Assembly (NCBI GenBank): GCA_905201175.1
Contig: CAJKNC010000031.1
Coordinates: forward strand, 1 to 15,608
DNA length: 15,608 nucleotides
Direction of reading: 5' to 3'
Source: an uncultured Succinatimonas sp.
Lineage (GTDB): Bacteria; Pseudomonadota; Gammaproteobacteria; Enterobacterales; Succinivibrionaceae
Shown here: positions 7,516 through 14,470 of the stretch, in pieces
How positions within the stretch are numbered: the stretch's first letter is position 1
Layout: each line of letters opens with the position of its first letter
Translations under genes and position numbers: made by a program
The notes under the pieces: model-generated
Databases searched by the model: none
Told to the model about the DNA's origin: nothing
What the model saw: the letters and a program-made list of their open reading frames with translations, nothing else

Positions 7516-7543
7516 ATTATAGCGCCTTTACATCAAAACACAA
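7516..7543 (-). promoter_or_regulatory. Putative sigma-70 promoter for accD
   Basis: On the minus strand a perfect TATAAT (7516-7521) stands 16 bases after TTGTGT (7538-7543), a three-of-six match to the -35 consensus. The predicted start near 7509 leaves about 40 bases of leader before accD. It lies in the only sizeable gap within the housekeeping run apart from the region before slyX. The -10 is excellent and the -35 poor, so confidence is moderate. Confidence 0.45.
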
Positions 7544-7546
7544 AAT

Positions 7547-8065
7547 TTACAGAAGATCTCTTGCCTTTGCTCTATTGATAATTTCAATAAAAGCCTCTAA
7601 AGCATCCTTGGTAGTATTCTCTCCTAAAGCCATTACATCTTCTTTATTTAAAAACATAATGCCAGAAACTTCCTCTTTTTGTCTTGAGGTAATTACATCT
7701 CCCTTGGCAAAATAAAGATAAGCATACAAAAAGTGCCTGCCGTCGGCATAAATCAATTTCTTAGTACCTAAAAATTCAAAGATAATATTGCCGCTATCTG
7801 CATCAATACCTACTTCTTCTAAAAGCTCGCGCTTGCTTCCGGCTAAGATATCCTCGCCATGCTGCAGGACTCCGCCGATGCAGACATCAAGCTTGCCTGG
7901 AGCATAATCCTTAGAGAGGGTTCTGACTTCTACTAAAAAACGATCCTGTCTGTCACAATAGGCAATATAGCAGGCTCTATGAGCCAATCGGCCCTGGCGC
8001 ATCTGCGCTCTTGAAACAGTATCGATAATCTCATTATCATCATTGACAATATCTACTAATTCCAT
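7547..8065 (-). CDS. Nudix hydrolase, YfcD-like
   Basis: A 172-residue Nudix protein. The Nudix box is complete at residues 65-87: G65, E71, then RELLEEVGI with R79, E80, E83 and E84, which coordinate the metal for hydrolysis of a nucleoside diphosphate linked to another group. The N-terminus ELVDIVNDDNEIIDTVSR with QMRQGRLAHRA is the pattern of the YfcD/isopentenyl-diphosphate-isomerase-like branch, in which YfcD of E. coli is a Nudix hydrolase of unknown natural substrate. No second catalytic cysteine/glutamate set typical of true IPP isomerase could be confirmed. The start ATG follows GAGAGAG. The gene begins 13 bases after slyX, so the two form a small unit ahead of the accD promoter. The substrate cannot be predicted from this sequence. 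Confidence 0.88.
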   Translation of the reverse strand: MELVDIVNDDNEIIDTVSRAQMRQGRLAHRACYIAYCDRQDRFLVEVRTLSKDYAPGKLDVCIGGVLQHGEDILAGSKRELLEEVGIDADSGNIIFEFLGTKKLIYADGRHFLYAYLYFAKGDVITSRQKEEVSGIMFLNKEDVMALGENTTKDALEAFIEIINRAKARDLL

Positions 8066-8078
8066 AAATACTCTCTCT

Positions 8079-8282
8079 TTAATAATGCGGCGGCGGCACT
8101 TCTTCGCTTTGCGGTCTCACCGCATAAGGATCGCCTACCTTAGAATACAGGATCTTAAATTGAAATTTAAGCTGCTCAATTTGAGTTATAGCAGCGGACA
8201 ACTCTGAGCCCAAACGCTCAACCTCATCTTCAAGCCAGGCATTTTTTTCTTCTAAAGCCGTAATACGTTCTTCAGTGCTCAT
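8079..8282 (-). CDS. slyX: SlyX family protein
   Basis: A 67-residue protein of the SlyX family (PF04102). Residues 4-50 form a heptad-rich, charged coiled coil (ITALEEKNAWLEDEVERL onward), and the protein ends in the family signature EEVPPPHY. The function of SlyX is not known; it was named for its position opposite the slyA region of enterics. Length fits (about 70 residues in E. coli). The start has a strong AAGGAG ribosome binding site with five-base spacing. It is the first gene of the housekeeping run, with a promoter candidate 50-80 bases upstream, and it is followed 13 bases later by the Nudix gene. Recognition rests on the coiled coil plus the C-terminal motif and is quite secure despite the small size. 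Confidence 0.92.
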   Translation of the reverse strand: MSTEERITALEEKNAWLEDEVERLGSELSAAITQIEQLKFQFKILYSKVGDPYAVRPQSEEVPPPHY

Positions 8283-8331
8283 AAAATCTCCTTCAAAGAG
8301 ATCAATTTTAACAGAATGCCATCAGCGAAAA

Positions 8332-8359
8332 ACTATAGGAAAAAGATTTTTACAGTAAA
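8332..8359 (-). promoter_or_regulatory. Putative sigma-70 promoter for slyX
   Basis: On the minus strand TTTACT (8354-8359, four of six to TTGACA) is followed after 16 bases by TATAGT (8332-8337, five of six to TATAAT). The predicted start near 8325 is about 43 bases before the slyX ATG. An alternative TGTTAAAAT extended -10 lies closer to the gene, with no good -35. The rest of the 204-base gap 8283-8486 shows only the uxaA terminator. Confidence 0.45.
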
Positions 8360-8416
8360 TATTTTTTCTCAAGGCGCTGTAATCCAGATTAATACAAATA
8401 AAAATTGCTCACCGCC

Positions 8417-8452
8417 ATAAAAATAAGGCAGTGATATGACTATACCACTGCC
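8417..8452 (-). terminator. Rho-independent terminator of the uxaA operon
   Basis: On the minus strand GGCAGTGGTAT, loop AGTC, ATATCACTGCC form an 11-pair stem with one G-U pair and a four-base loop (8427-8452). It is followed directly by TTATTTTTAT (8417-8426). It lies about 35 bases after the uxaA stop and separates the sugar-acid cluster from slyX. Confidence 0.85.
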
Positions 8453-8486
8453 AAACTCAGGTCAGCCTAAAATTTTTATCTGAACT

Positions 8487-9971
8487 TTATAATGTTACAC
8501 CGTCCTTCCAAATTAAAAGCTCATGAAAGCCGCGCTTTTCCGACACAGTCTCCTTGCCTGAAGCTGCAGCAATAATGTAGTCTAAAAGCTCCAAGGCCAA
8601 TTCATCAAAATCACGGCCGTTTACAATAGATCCAGCATCAAAGTCGATCCAATTGCCGCCCTTGCGCTTGTAAAGATCGCTGTTAGTAGAAATCTTCACA
8701 GTCGGAACTACAGTTGCAAACGGGGTTCCGCGGCCTGTTGAAAACAAGATGAGATCTACCCCGGCAGCTGCCAGAGCTGAGCAGGAAACTCCGTCCGAGC
8801 CTGGTCCCTGCAGTAGATTTAAGCCTGAGGTCTTAATACTGTCGCCGTATTTGATGACATCCATAACCTCAGACTTGCCGCCCTTCTGTACGCACCCTAG
8901 AGATTTATCCTCTAATGTCGTAATGCCTCCAGCCTTATTGCCTGGAGAAGGATTTTCCGAAACAGTTTCGCCGTGAGATTCAAAATAATGCTTAAAATTA
9001 TTTATCAAGCTGACAGTTTTGGCAAAAATCTCTTCATTATGCGCCCGATTCATAAGCAGCTGCTCGGCACCAAACATTTCCGGAACCTCTGTCATTACAG
9101 ATGTTCCTCCTGCAGATACTACAAGATCGCTTACCCTGCCTATAAGAGGATTTGCCGTTATTCCTGACAAGCCGTCTGAGCCTCCGCATTTAAGTCCGAT
9201 ACGCAGCTTGCTTAAAGGCACAGTACTGCGGCGGCATTTTTCAGCTTGTGCCAGACACTCATCGATTAAGGCATATCCTTTATCAAGCTCATCCTCAACA
9301 TCCTGAGTATTCAAAAAATGCAGGCGCTGGTCATCTAAATCCAAATACTTTTTGAATACCTCAATATTGGTATTCTCGCAGCCTAAGCCTAAGATTAGTA
9401 CAGAGCCGGCATTCTGATGACGCGACAAGGCAGCTAAAACCTTTCGCGTAGTCTCCTGATCTTCTCCCATCTGCGAACAGCCAAACGGATGGCATAGAGC
9501 GATAGCGCCATCGACATGAGGAAAATCTGCTAGCTTTTTGCAAGCATACTGCTCAAGCTCGCGAGCTATTTGATTGACGCAAAAAACCGTAGGAATAATC
9601 CAAAGCTCGTTGCGGATGCCAGCCTTGCCGTCCTCGCGCACAAAGCCCTCAAAAGTACGCTCTACTGCCTTAAGCTTAGGAATAGGCTGCTTGCTGTAGA
9701 CATAGCTGCCAGCTCCCGATAAATTAGTGCGCACATTATGAGTATGGACATGCTGCCCTTTTTTAATATCTGCACTGGCTTTACCGATAGGATAGCCATA
9801 TTTAATAATGGGATCGCCCTTTTTGATATCGCAAAGGGCAAACTTATGCCCCCGCGGAATATCGTCAGCTACAGTCACCAATCCTTGCGGCAGAGGAATC
9901 TCTGTCCCCTTTGGGATAGCCTCTAAGGCCACTGCCACAATATCTTCATTATTGATAATAACCGCCTGCAT
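8487..9971 (-). CDS. uxaA: Altronate dehydratase
   Basis: UxaA removes water from D-altronate to give 2-keto-3-deoxy-D-gluconate (KDG) and needs iron or another divalent metal; it is cytoplasmic. The 494-residue protein has the expected two-part layout. An N-terminal SAF-type domain occupies about residues 1-90 and ends in GYPIGKASADIKKGQHVHTH. The large catalytic region opens with FEGFVREDGKAGIRNELWII and includes CHPFGCSQMGED, LGLGCENTN, LKCGGSDGLSGITANP and FSTGRGTPF. Length equals the family norm (495 in E. coli). The start overlaps the uxaB stop in TAATG, with CAGGAG from the end of uxaB serving as ribosome binding site. It is the last gene before a strong terminator. Galactarate dehydratase (GarD) is a relative, but pairing with uxaB and the length favour altronate. 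The genes that would use KDG (kdgK, eda) are not in the window. Confidence 0.95.
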   Translation of the reverse strand: MQAVIINNEDIVAVALEAIPKGTEIPLPQGLVTVADDIPRGHKFALCDIKKGDPIIKYGYPIGKASADIKKGQHVHTHNVRTNLSGAGSYVYSKQPIPKLKAVERTFEGFVREDGKAGIRNELWIIPTVFCVNQIARELEQYACKKLADFPHVDGAIALCHPFGCSQMGEDQETTRKVLAALSRHQNAGSVLILGLGCENTNIEVFKKYLDLDDQRLHFLNTQDVEDELDKGYALIDECLAQAEKCRRSTVPLSKLRIGLKCGGSDGLSGITANPLIGRVSDLVVSAGGTSVMTEVPEMFGAEQLLMNRAHNEEIFAKTVSLINNFKHYFESHGETVSENPSPGNKAGGITTLEDKSLGCVQKGGKSEVMDVIKYGDSIKTSGLNLLQGPGSDGVSCSALAAAGVDLILFSTGRGTPFATVVPTVKISTNSDLYKRKGGNWIDFDAGSIVNGRDFDELALELLDYIIAAASGKETVSEKRGFHELLIWKDGVTL

Positions 9972-11479
9972 TATGCATGCTCCTGTAAATCAAGCATAGT
10001 AGCCTCAACTCCGTCTGAAATTACAGCATGCGTAAGTTTGGCAATTAATGCGGTTAAATCAAAATCAGAAGACAAGTCTCGTCCCCAAAGCTTGGTATCA
10101 GATAAAACTGACTTGACAGTCAGCAGCGCGGTAGCCTCCGTCTTATTGTAAACAGACCAGGCTTTGCTTAGAGCTTCAACAGCATAAGCATCGTCCACAA
10201 ATTCGCCGCGCTTGCCGCCTGCGCGATTTACGACCACCGGTACGGTATTATCAGCATCTTTATAAAGCGCAATATAAGCGGCAAAGGCAAAACATAATTT
10301 AACCGGAAGCTTGCCTTTGACTCTGGCATCTAAAATGGTAGGCAGAACTCTGGACTTCATCTTAGAGGTGCAGTTCATCAGGATAGAAGCTAGCTGATGA
10401 TGCATTGACGGATCTAAAAAGCGATTTACGACGTCATCGGCAAAGGAGGTCAGCATCTGCTTATCTAGGCTGACGGCTGGAATAATCTCGTCATAGATGA
10501 TAGAACGAGCAAAGGGTCCCGTAACCTTATCAGTCATCATCTGATCGACAGTATCTAAGCCCTTTAGGAAGGCTGCCGGAACATTCGATGTATGAGCTCC
10601 ATTTAAAATTCTGACCTTGCGCAGACGATAAGGAGTAATATCCGGAGCTACTACTACGTTAAGACCTGCTTTTGCAAAAGGCAATAGCTCAGCTACTGAC
10701 GAATTGCCTTCAATTGCCAGAAAATGGAAAATTTCGCCGCAGGTCATAAGCTCGTCTTTATAGCCTAATTTTTCCTCATACTCCTGCTGATTTGCAGCCG
10801 GGAAGCCTGAAACTACCCGATCAACCAGAGTATTTAGGAAAGTACAGTCTTCCTCTATATAAGCTCTAAACTCATCCTCTAATTTCCAGTCGGCAATATG
10901 CTGCAGAACAATGGCCTTAAGCTTGCGTCCATTATCGTCCAGCAGCTCGCAGGGCATAATGGTTATACCGCTTTGACAGGCACATTCTGAGCCTTTAAAA
11001 GCCTTAAAGCGTTCATATAAAATAGCTGTCAGCTTAGCCGGATAAGAGGATGGCGCACTTTTTCCCAGACCGTCTTCCTTTACATAGGCAACGCCTGCTT
11101 CGGTGGTATTAGAGAAAATAAACTTGATATTCTTATCGCAAGCTGCTTTCTTAAGCTTAGCCCACTGCTCGTCATCGTAAGGATTTAAGCAATCGGCAAT
11201 GGTATTTACAATATCAATTACCTCTTTTTCCTTGCCGTCTGCAACACCGTGCAGAATAGTGGTATATAAGCCATCCTGCTTAGCTAATTTAGGCTGAACG
11301 CGTCCGCGCGGCGTCGGCTGTACAGCTAAAACGCGGCCATTGAAAAGATTTTGCTGATTAAGCTTATAAAGCATCCAATCCAAAAAGCCGCGAAGGAAAT
11401 TGCCTTCGCCAAATTGAATTGCTCTTACAGGCAAATCGCATTTTGCCTGCGGTTTTAACTCTAAATTCAAATTCTGCAT
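9971..11479 (-). CDS. uxaB: Tagaturonate reductase (altronate oxidoreductase)
   Basis: UxaB interconverts D-tagaturonate and D-altronate with NAD(H); in catabolism it reduces tagaturonate. It belongs to the long-chain mannitol dehydrogenase family. The 502-residue protein begins its Rossmann domain with AIQFGEGNFLRGF (20-32) and has SNTTEAG at 123-129. The catalytic block is K288-V-R-I-L-N293-G-A-H296 with the conserved Lys, Asn and His. The C-terminal helical domain contains RAGGKRGEFVDDAYAV. It is slightly longer than E. coli UxaB (483). FNLRGF-type NAD motifs are shared with fructuronate reductase (UxuB), but the SNTTEAG signature and the neighbour uxaA point to the altronate branch. An AGGA ribosome binding site lies eight bases before the ATG. 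An 85-base gap upstream holds a hairpin, and the gene overlaps uxaA by one base, implying coupled production of the two enzymes. Confidence 0.93.
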   Translation of the reverse strand: MQNLNLELKPQAKCDLPVRAIQFGEGNFLRGFLDWMLYKLNQQNLFNGRVLAVQPTPRGRVQPKLAKQDGLYTTILHGVADGKEKEVIDIVNTIADCLNPYDDEQWAKLKKAACDKNIKFIFSNTTEAGVAYVKEDGLGKSAPSSYPAKLTAILYERFKAFKGSECACQSGITIMPCELLDDNGRKLKAIVLQHIADWKLEDEFRAYIEEDCTFLNTLVDRVVSGFPAANQQEYEEKLGYKDELMTCGEIFHFLAIEGNSSVAELLPFAKAGLNVVVAPDITPYRLRKVRILNGAHTSNVPAAFLKGLDTVDQMMTDKVTGPFARSIIYDEIIPAVSLDKQMLTSFADDVVNRFLDPSMHHQLASILMNCTSKMKSRVLPTILDARVKGKLPVKLCFAFAAYIALYKDADNTVPVVVNRAGGKRGEFVDDAYAVEALSKAWSVYNKTEATALLTVKSVLSDTKLWGRDLSSDFDLTALIAKLTHAVISDGVEATMLDLQEHA

Positions 11480-11506
11480 TTTTGTGGTCCTGAGGATTGA
11501 TAATTG

Positions 11507-11549
11507 TTATAAACAAAGCCTTAGGTCAAATTCATATCCGGCCTAAGGC
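11507..11549 (-). terminator. Hairpin between the dehydrogenase gene and uxaB, possible terminator or attenuator
   Basis: On the minus strand GCCTTAGGCC and GACCTAAGGC (11518-11549) pair over 10 positions with one G-U pair and a 12-base loop. They are followed by TTTGTTTAT, a moderate U-rich run. This could end part of the transcript after the dehydrogenase gene and lower uxaBA expression. The downstream arm also contains TTGACC, a five-of-six -35 match with AATTAT 18 bases further on. An internal uxaB promoter with an operator-like repeat is therefore an alternative reading. Confidence 0.5.
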
Positions 11550-11564
11550 AAATTATACTATTTA

Positions 11565-12596
11565 CTATGCTTCAAAATTGATCTCTACCTTCAGCATTTC
11601 ATTGCCGTGAGCTGCAAAATCAGCAAAAGCTTTAGCTGCATCACTGAAGCTGTAAGTATTGGTAATAACCTTCTCTAAAGGAACATTGCCGCCCTTAACC
11701 AAATCTATAAGATTTAAGAAGTCCTGCTTTAGAGCGTTGCGGGAGCCGCATACATGCAGCTCCTTCTTCTGCAGCAGAGTAAAATTGAAGTCAAGATTCT
11801 TCTTGCCTACGCCGATTAATACAACGCGTCCGGCAAAAGCACAGGCATCAATTGCATTTTGGAAGGTCGCAGGCAGACCTACGGCTTCAATGCATACATC
11901 AAAGCCATGTCCATTAGTAACTTCCATGCATTTTGCAATAAAGCTTTCGCCTTCATTTAAAATAGTTCCGGCAAAGTTGAACTGCTCCTGAGCATAGTCA
12001 AGCTTCTTCTTTGCAACGTCAGCAATATAAACATTTGCTCCCTGAGACTTTGCGGCAACTGCAGCTAAAGTTCCGATAGTGCCGGCACCAATCACCAGAA
12101 CATTTTCACCCTTTGAGCAGCGGCCCTGGGTTACGGCGCCATGATAGCTGATGCAGAACGGCTCAATTGCAGCTAAGACCTCGGGGGATAAGCCTTTGCC
12201 GTCATAGATGCGCTCAAAAGGCATGGTGATGTATTCGCTAAAAGCACCGTCTCTCTGAGCGCCTAAAGTCTCGTTATGCTCACAGCAGTTTACATGCCCT
12301 CTTTGACATGAATAGCACTTGCCGCAGTTAAAATACGGATTGCAGGTAACGATCATGCCCTCCTTCAGTCCATAAGCGCTGGCATCGCCGCAGAGCTTTT
12401 CAATGCGGGCAGAAAATTCATGGCCAGGAATTCTTGGGTATGAAGCATAAGCAAAGGTTCCTCTGTAAGTACCCAAATCAGAACCGCAGATGCCTCCGCG
12501 CAGAACCTTAAGCAAAGCCTCGCCTTCTTTAGGCTCCGGCATAGGGGTTTCAATAATTTCAACTTTATACGGCTCAGGAATAATAATAGTTTTCAT
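11565..12596 (-). CDS. Zinc-dependent medium-chain dehydrogenase, probable L-galactonate 5-dehydrogenase (LgoD-like)
   Basis: A 343-residue zinc alcohol dehydrogenase superfamily protein, expected to oxidise a secondary hydroxyl of a sugar acid or polyol with NAD. Catalytic zinc ligands C37, H59, E60 and E145 are present, as is the structural zinc set C91, C94, C97 and C105. The Rossmann motif is GAGTIG (170-175) with D193 placed to select NAD over NADP. The segments GAFSEYITMP and GSRNALKQDF resemble, from memory, E. coli LgoD (YjjN), which oxidises L-galactonate to D-tagaturonate. RspB and L-idonate or L-gulonate 5-dehydrogenases are close relatives. Context decides in favour of tagaturonate as product, since uxaB and uxaA follow directly. 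GAGG precedes the ATG by eight bases, and the gene starts 25 bases after dctM, in the same transcript as the transporter. The superfamily is certain; the substrate is inferred. Confidence 0.8.
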   Translation of the reverse strand: MKTIIIPEPYKVEIIETPMPEPKEGEALLKVLRGGICGSDLGTYRGTFAYASYPRIPGHEFSARIEKLCGDASAYGLKEGMIVTCNPYFNCGKCYSCQRGHVNCCEHNETLGAQRDGAFSEYITMPFERIYDGKGLSPEVLAAIEPFCISYHGAVTQGRCSKGENVLVIGAGTIGTLAAVAAKSQGANVYIADVAKKKLDYAQEQFNFAGTILNEGESFIAKCMEVTNGHGFDVCIEAVGLPATFQNAIDACAFAGRVVLIGVGKKNLDFNFTLLQKKELHVCGSRNALKQDFLNLIDLVKGGNVPLEKVITNTYSFSDAAKAFADFAAHGNEMLKVEINFEA

Positions 12597-12621
12597 ATTT
12601 ATATCCTCAAAATCTTCAAAA

Positions 12622-13908
12622 TTAGTAAATCAAGTTCACAAGACCAGTTGAGAGTGACGGCACAAAGGTCAAAAGCAGCAAGCAGGCCACCAGCAGGATA
12701 TAGAACGGAACTGCTTCCTTAATAAAGGTGCCCATGGGAACCTTAGTAATGGAGCAAGTTACGAACATTAAAGTACCCATAGGCGGAGACAGAGCGCCTA
12801 AAGCGAAGTTGAAGATTACAACCATGGCAAAGTGGATCTCATCTAGGCCGAAGTGCTTAGCTAGCGGTACTAATAGCGGAACTAGGATGATCATGGCGGC
12901 GTTGCCTTCGATGAACATGCCGATGATGAGCAGGAAGATATTGACGCACATCAAGAACAGCAGCTTGTCATCCATGTAATCAATGAAAAGATTGGTAAAG
13001 AACTGCGGTACGCTTTCCTTAGTTAAAACCCAGGCAAAGGCAGAAGCTGAAGCAACGATCAGCATAATTGCCCCTGAGGTCAGGACAGTTTCCTTTAAGC
13101 CCTCCAATATATTCTTAAAGGTCATTTCTCTGTAAATTAAGCCTAAGAGCAAAGAATATACGATAGCTACGGAACCGGCCTCAGTTGGAGTAAAAGCACC
13201 GATGCGGATACCGCCGATGATAATTACCGGCAGGCACAAAGGTAAAAAGGCACCCCGGAAGGTCTTAACTACGCGCTTAAATGAGGTATCAACCTTTACC
13301 GGACTTCTGTAATTGCGCTTGTAGGAAACAACGCTAACAAGCAGCATCAAGGCGACGCACAAAAGCAAGCCTGGGCCAATACCGGCAATAAAGAGCTTGC
13401 CGATGGAAACGTTGGCGATAGAACCGTAAACAATCATGGCAATTCCTGGCGGAATTAACGGCGTAATAATTGCCGAGGTTGCTACCAATACAGAACCAAA
13501 GGCTCTAGAAAAGCCGCGGCGCTCCATCTCAGGGACCAGCATCTTAGCTTCCATAGCTGCGTCAGCTAAATTTGAGCCTGACAAGCCGCCCATCAAGGTA
13601 GCTACTAAAACAGTTACGTGGCCGATGCCGCCTATAACATTACCGACTAAGGATTCGCAAAAATCGATAATGCGCTTAGTCACACCGGTATAATTCATAA
13701 AAACGCCGGCGCATACGAAGAATGGAATGGCTAGCAAAGCCATATTCTGAGAGCCGGAAATAAAACGCTGAGCAAATACCACAGACTTTAATTCCGGATG
13801 CAGCACGAAGTATGCAGATGCAGCTCCTAAAATCGCAACAAACACCGGCATCTTCATAAAGAGGAATACAAGCAAAAGGATACAGCTTAAGCCTACAGCA
13901 AAATCCAT
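12622..13908 (-). CDS. dctM: TRAP transporter large permease subunit (DctM family)
   Basis: The 428-residue protein is the large membrane subunit of a tripartite ATP-independent periplasmic transporter, which couples sodium-driven import to a periplasmic binding protein. It is hydrophobic throughout, with about eleven to twelve membrane segments. It carries DctM signatures: LAIPFFVCAGVFMNYTG, GGLSGSNLADAAMEAKMLVP, ITPLIPPGIAMIVYGSIANV, and in the second half FALGALSPPMGTLMFVT. The length is typical (425-430). The start follows GAGGAG, which is formed by the two Glu codons near the end of dctQ, with only 2 bases between the genes. It is followed by the dehydrogenase gene 25 bases on. The substrate is set mainly by the binding protein, so it cannot be read from this subunit. 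The subunit family is clear and no defect is visible. Confidence 0.95.
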   Translation of the reverse strand: MDFAVGLSCILLLVFLFMKMPVFVAILGAASAYFVLHPELKSVVFAQRFISGSQNMALLAIPFFVCAGVFMNYTGVTKRIIDFCESLVGNVIGGIGHVTVLVATLMGGLSGSNLADAAMEAKMLVPEMERRGFSRAFGSVLVATSAIITPLIPPGIAMIVYGSIANVSIGKLFIAGIGPGLLLCVALMLLVSVVSYKRNYRSPVKVDTSFKRVVKTFRGAFLPLCLPVIIIGGIRIGAFTPTEAGSVAIVYSLLLGLIYREMTFKNILEGLKETVLTSGAIMLIVASASAFAWVLTKESVPQFFTNLFIDYMDDKLLFLMCVNIFLLIIGMFIEGNAAMIILVPLLVPLAKHFGLDEIHFAMVVIFNFALGALSPPMGTLMFVTCSITKVPMGTFIKEAVPFYILLVACLLLLTFVPSLSTGLVNLIY

Positions 13909-13910
13909 AA

Positions 13911-14402
13911 TTATTTCTCCTCGCTGTCAGAATTCTTTTTGCCGAAGAACTTCTGATAATGAGCGTTAGTTGTGCACAAAATCATCACGGCGCAGCCAAT
14001 CGGCATAACTACATTGATAAACCAAAAAGGAATATGCAGGATATTAGTCTGCTTGCCAATCTTCAGCATAAGAGGAATCATAGTCATGCCTAAATAAGTG
14101 ACGTACCCTAAAATCAAAACAACCAAAATGTAGTCAATGATTTCGATAACGCGCTTAAACTTGTCCGGCAAAGCATCCACTACAACTTCAATTGCAACAT
14201 GTGAGCCAAAACGGAAAGCGGCGCCTGCCCCCATAAAGGTCATCCATAGGAAACATAAAAGCTGAACCTCCTCTGCCCAGATTAATGGTGCAGCAAACAA
14301 ATAACGCATAAATACGTTAGTAAAGGTAACCACTACTAAAACTGCAAGCGCAAAAGCTGCTATTAAAAGGTCGAGATTTTTTAAGCTAAAAGCTGATTTC
14401 AT
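13911..14402 (-). CDS. dctQ: TRAP transporter small permease subunit (DctQ family)
   Basis: A 163-residue protein with four membrane segments (about residues 10-31, 42-62, 85-107 and 125-148), the standard layout of the TRAP small subunit, which forms the membrane complex with DctM. The stretch NVFMRYLFAAPLIWAEEV and the LLCFLWMTFMGAGAAFR segment are typical of DctQ. The frame is open upstream to a TTG at 14459, but that would place an inverted repeat (14420-14443) in coding sequence and add a polar extension unlike the family. The ATG at 14402 has GGAGAG nine bases upstream and gives the usual short N-terminus, so I use it. It lies 68 bases after dctP and 2 bases before dctM. The C-terminus is Lys/Glu-rich and its codons supply the dctM ribosome binding site. 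Confidence 0.9.
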   Translation of the reverse strand: MKSAFSLKNLDLLIAAFALAVLVVVTFTNVFMRYLFAAPLIWAEEVQLLCFLWMTFMGAGAAFRFGSHVAIEVVVDALPDKFKRVIEIIDYILVVLILGYVTYLGMTMIPLMLKIGKQTNILHIPFWFINVVMPIGCAVMILCTTNAHYQKFFGKKNSDSEEK

Positions 14403-14411
14403 AGATGTAAT

Positions 14412-14417
14412 CTCTCC
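14412..14417 (-). promoter_or_regulatory. Ribosome binding site that fixes the dctQ start
   Basis: GGAGAG on the minus strand lies nine bases before the ATG at 14402 and immediately follows the intercistronic hairpin. The alternative in-frame TTG at 14459 has no comparable site. Confidence 0.6.
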
Positions 14418-14419
14418 AA

Positions 14420-14443
14420 ATCGCCCCGCTAAAACAGGGCGAT
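14420..14443 (-). promoter_or_regulatory. Intercistronic hairpin between dctP and dctQ
   Basis: On the minus strand ATCGCCCTG and CGGGGCGAT form a nine-pair stem (one G-U pair) with a six-base loop. No T-run follows on the minus strand, so it is not a good terminator for dctP. Its place after the binding-protein gene and just before the dctQ ribosome binding site suggests a 3' stabilising structure for dctP mRNA, or a brake on dctQM translation. Such a structure would give excess binding protein over membrane subunits. Confidence 0.6.
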
Positions 14444-14470
14444 TATATTTTTTATACAAATATCTTTATG

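Noticed and set aside
8283..8486. Possible small RNA or tRNA gene in the largest intergenic gap
   Set aside because: No cloverleaf, no conserved tRNA sequence and no independent promoter-terminator pair; the gap is explained by the uxaA terminator and the slyX promoter candidate.
11552..11557. TATAAT on the minus strand just after the dehydrogenase stop codon as a uxaB promoter
   Set aside because: No -35 match at proper spacing, and the predicted start would fall inside the hairpin stem.
14403..14459. Nineteen-residue N-terminal extension of DctQ from a TTG codon
   Set aside because: It would run through the intercistronic hairpin, has no ribosome binding site, and the ATG at 14402 has a good site and gives the normal family N-terminus.
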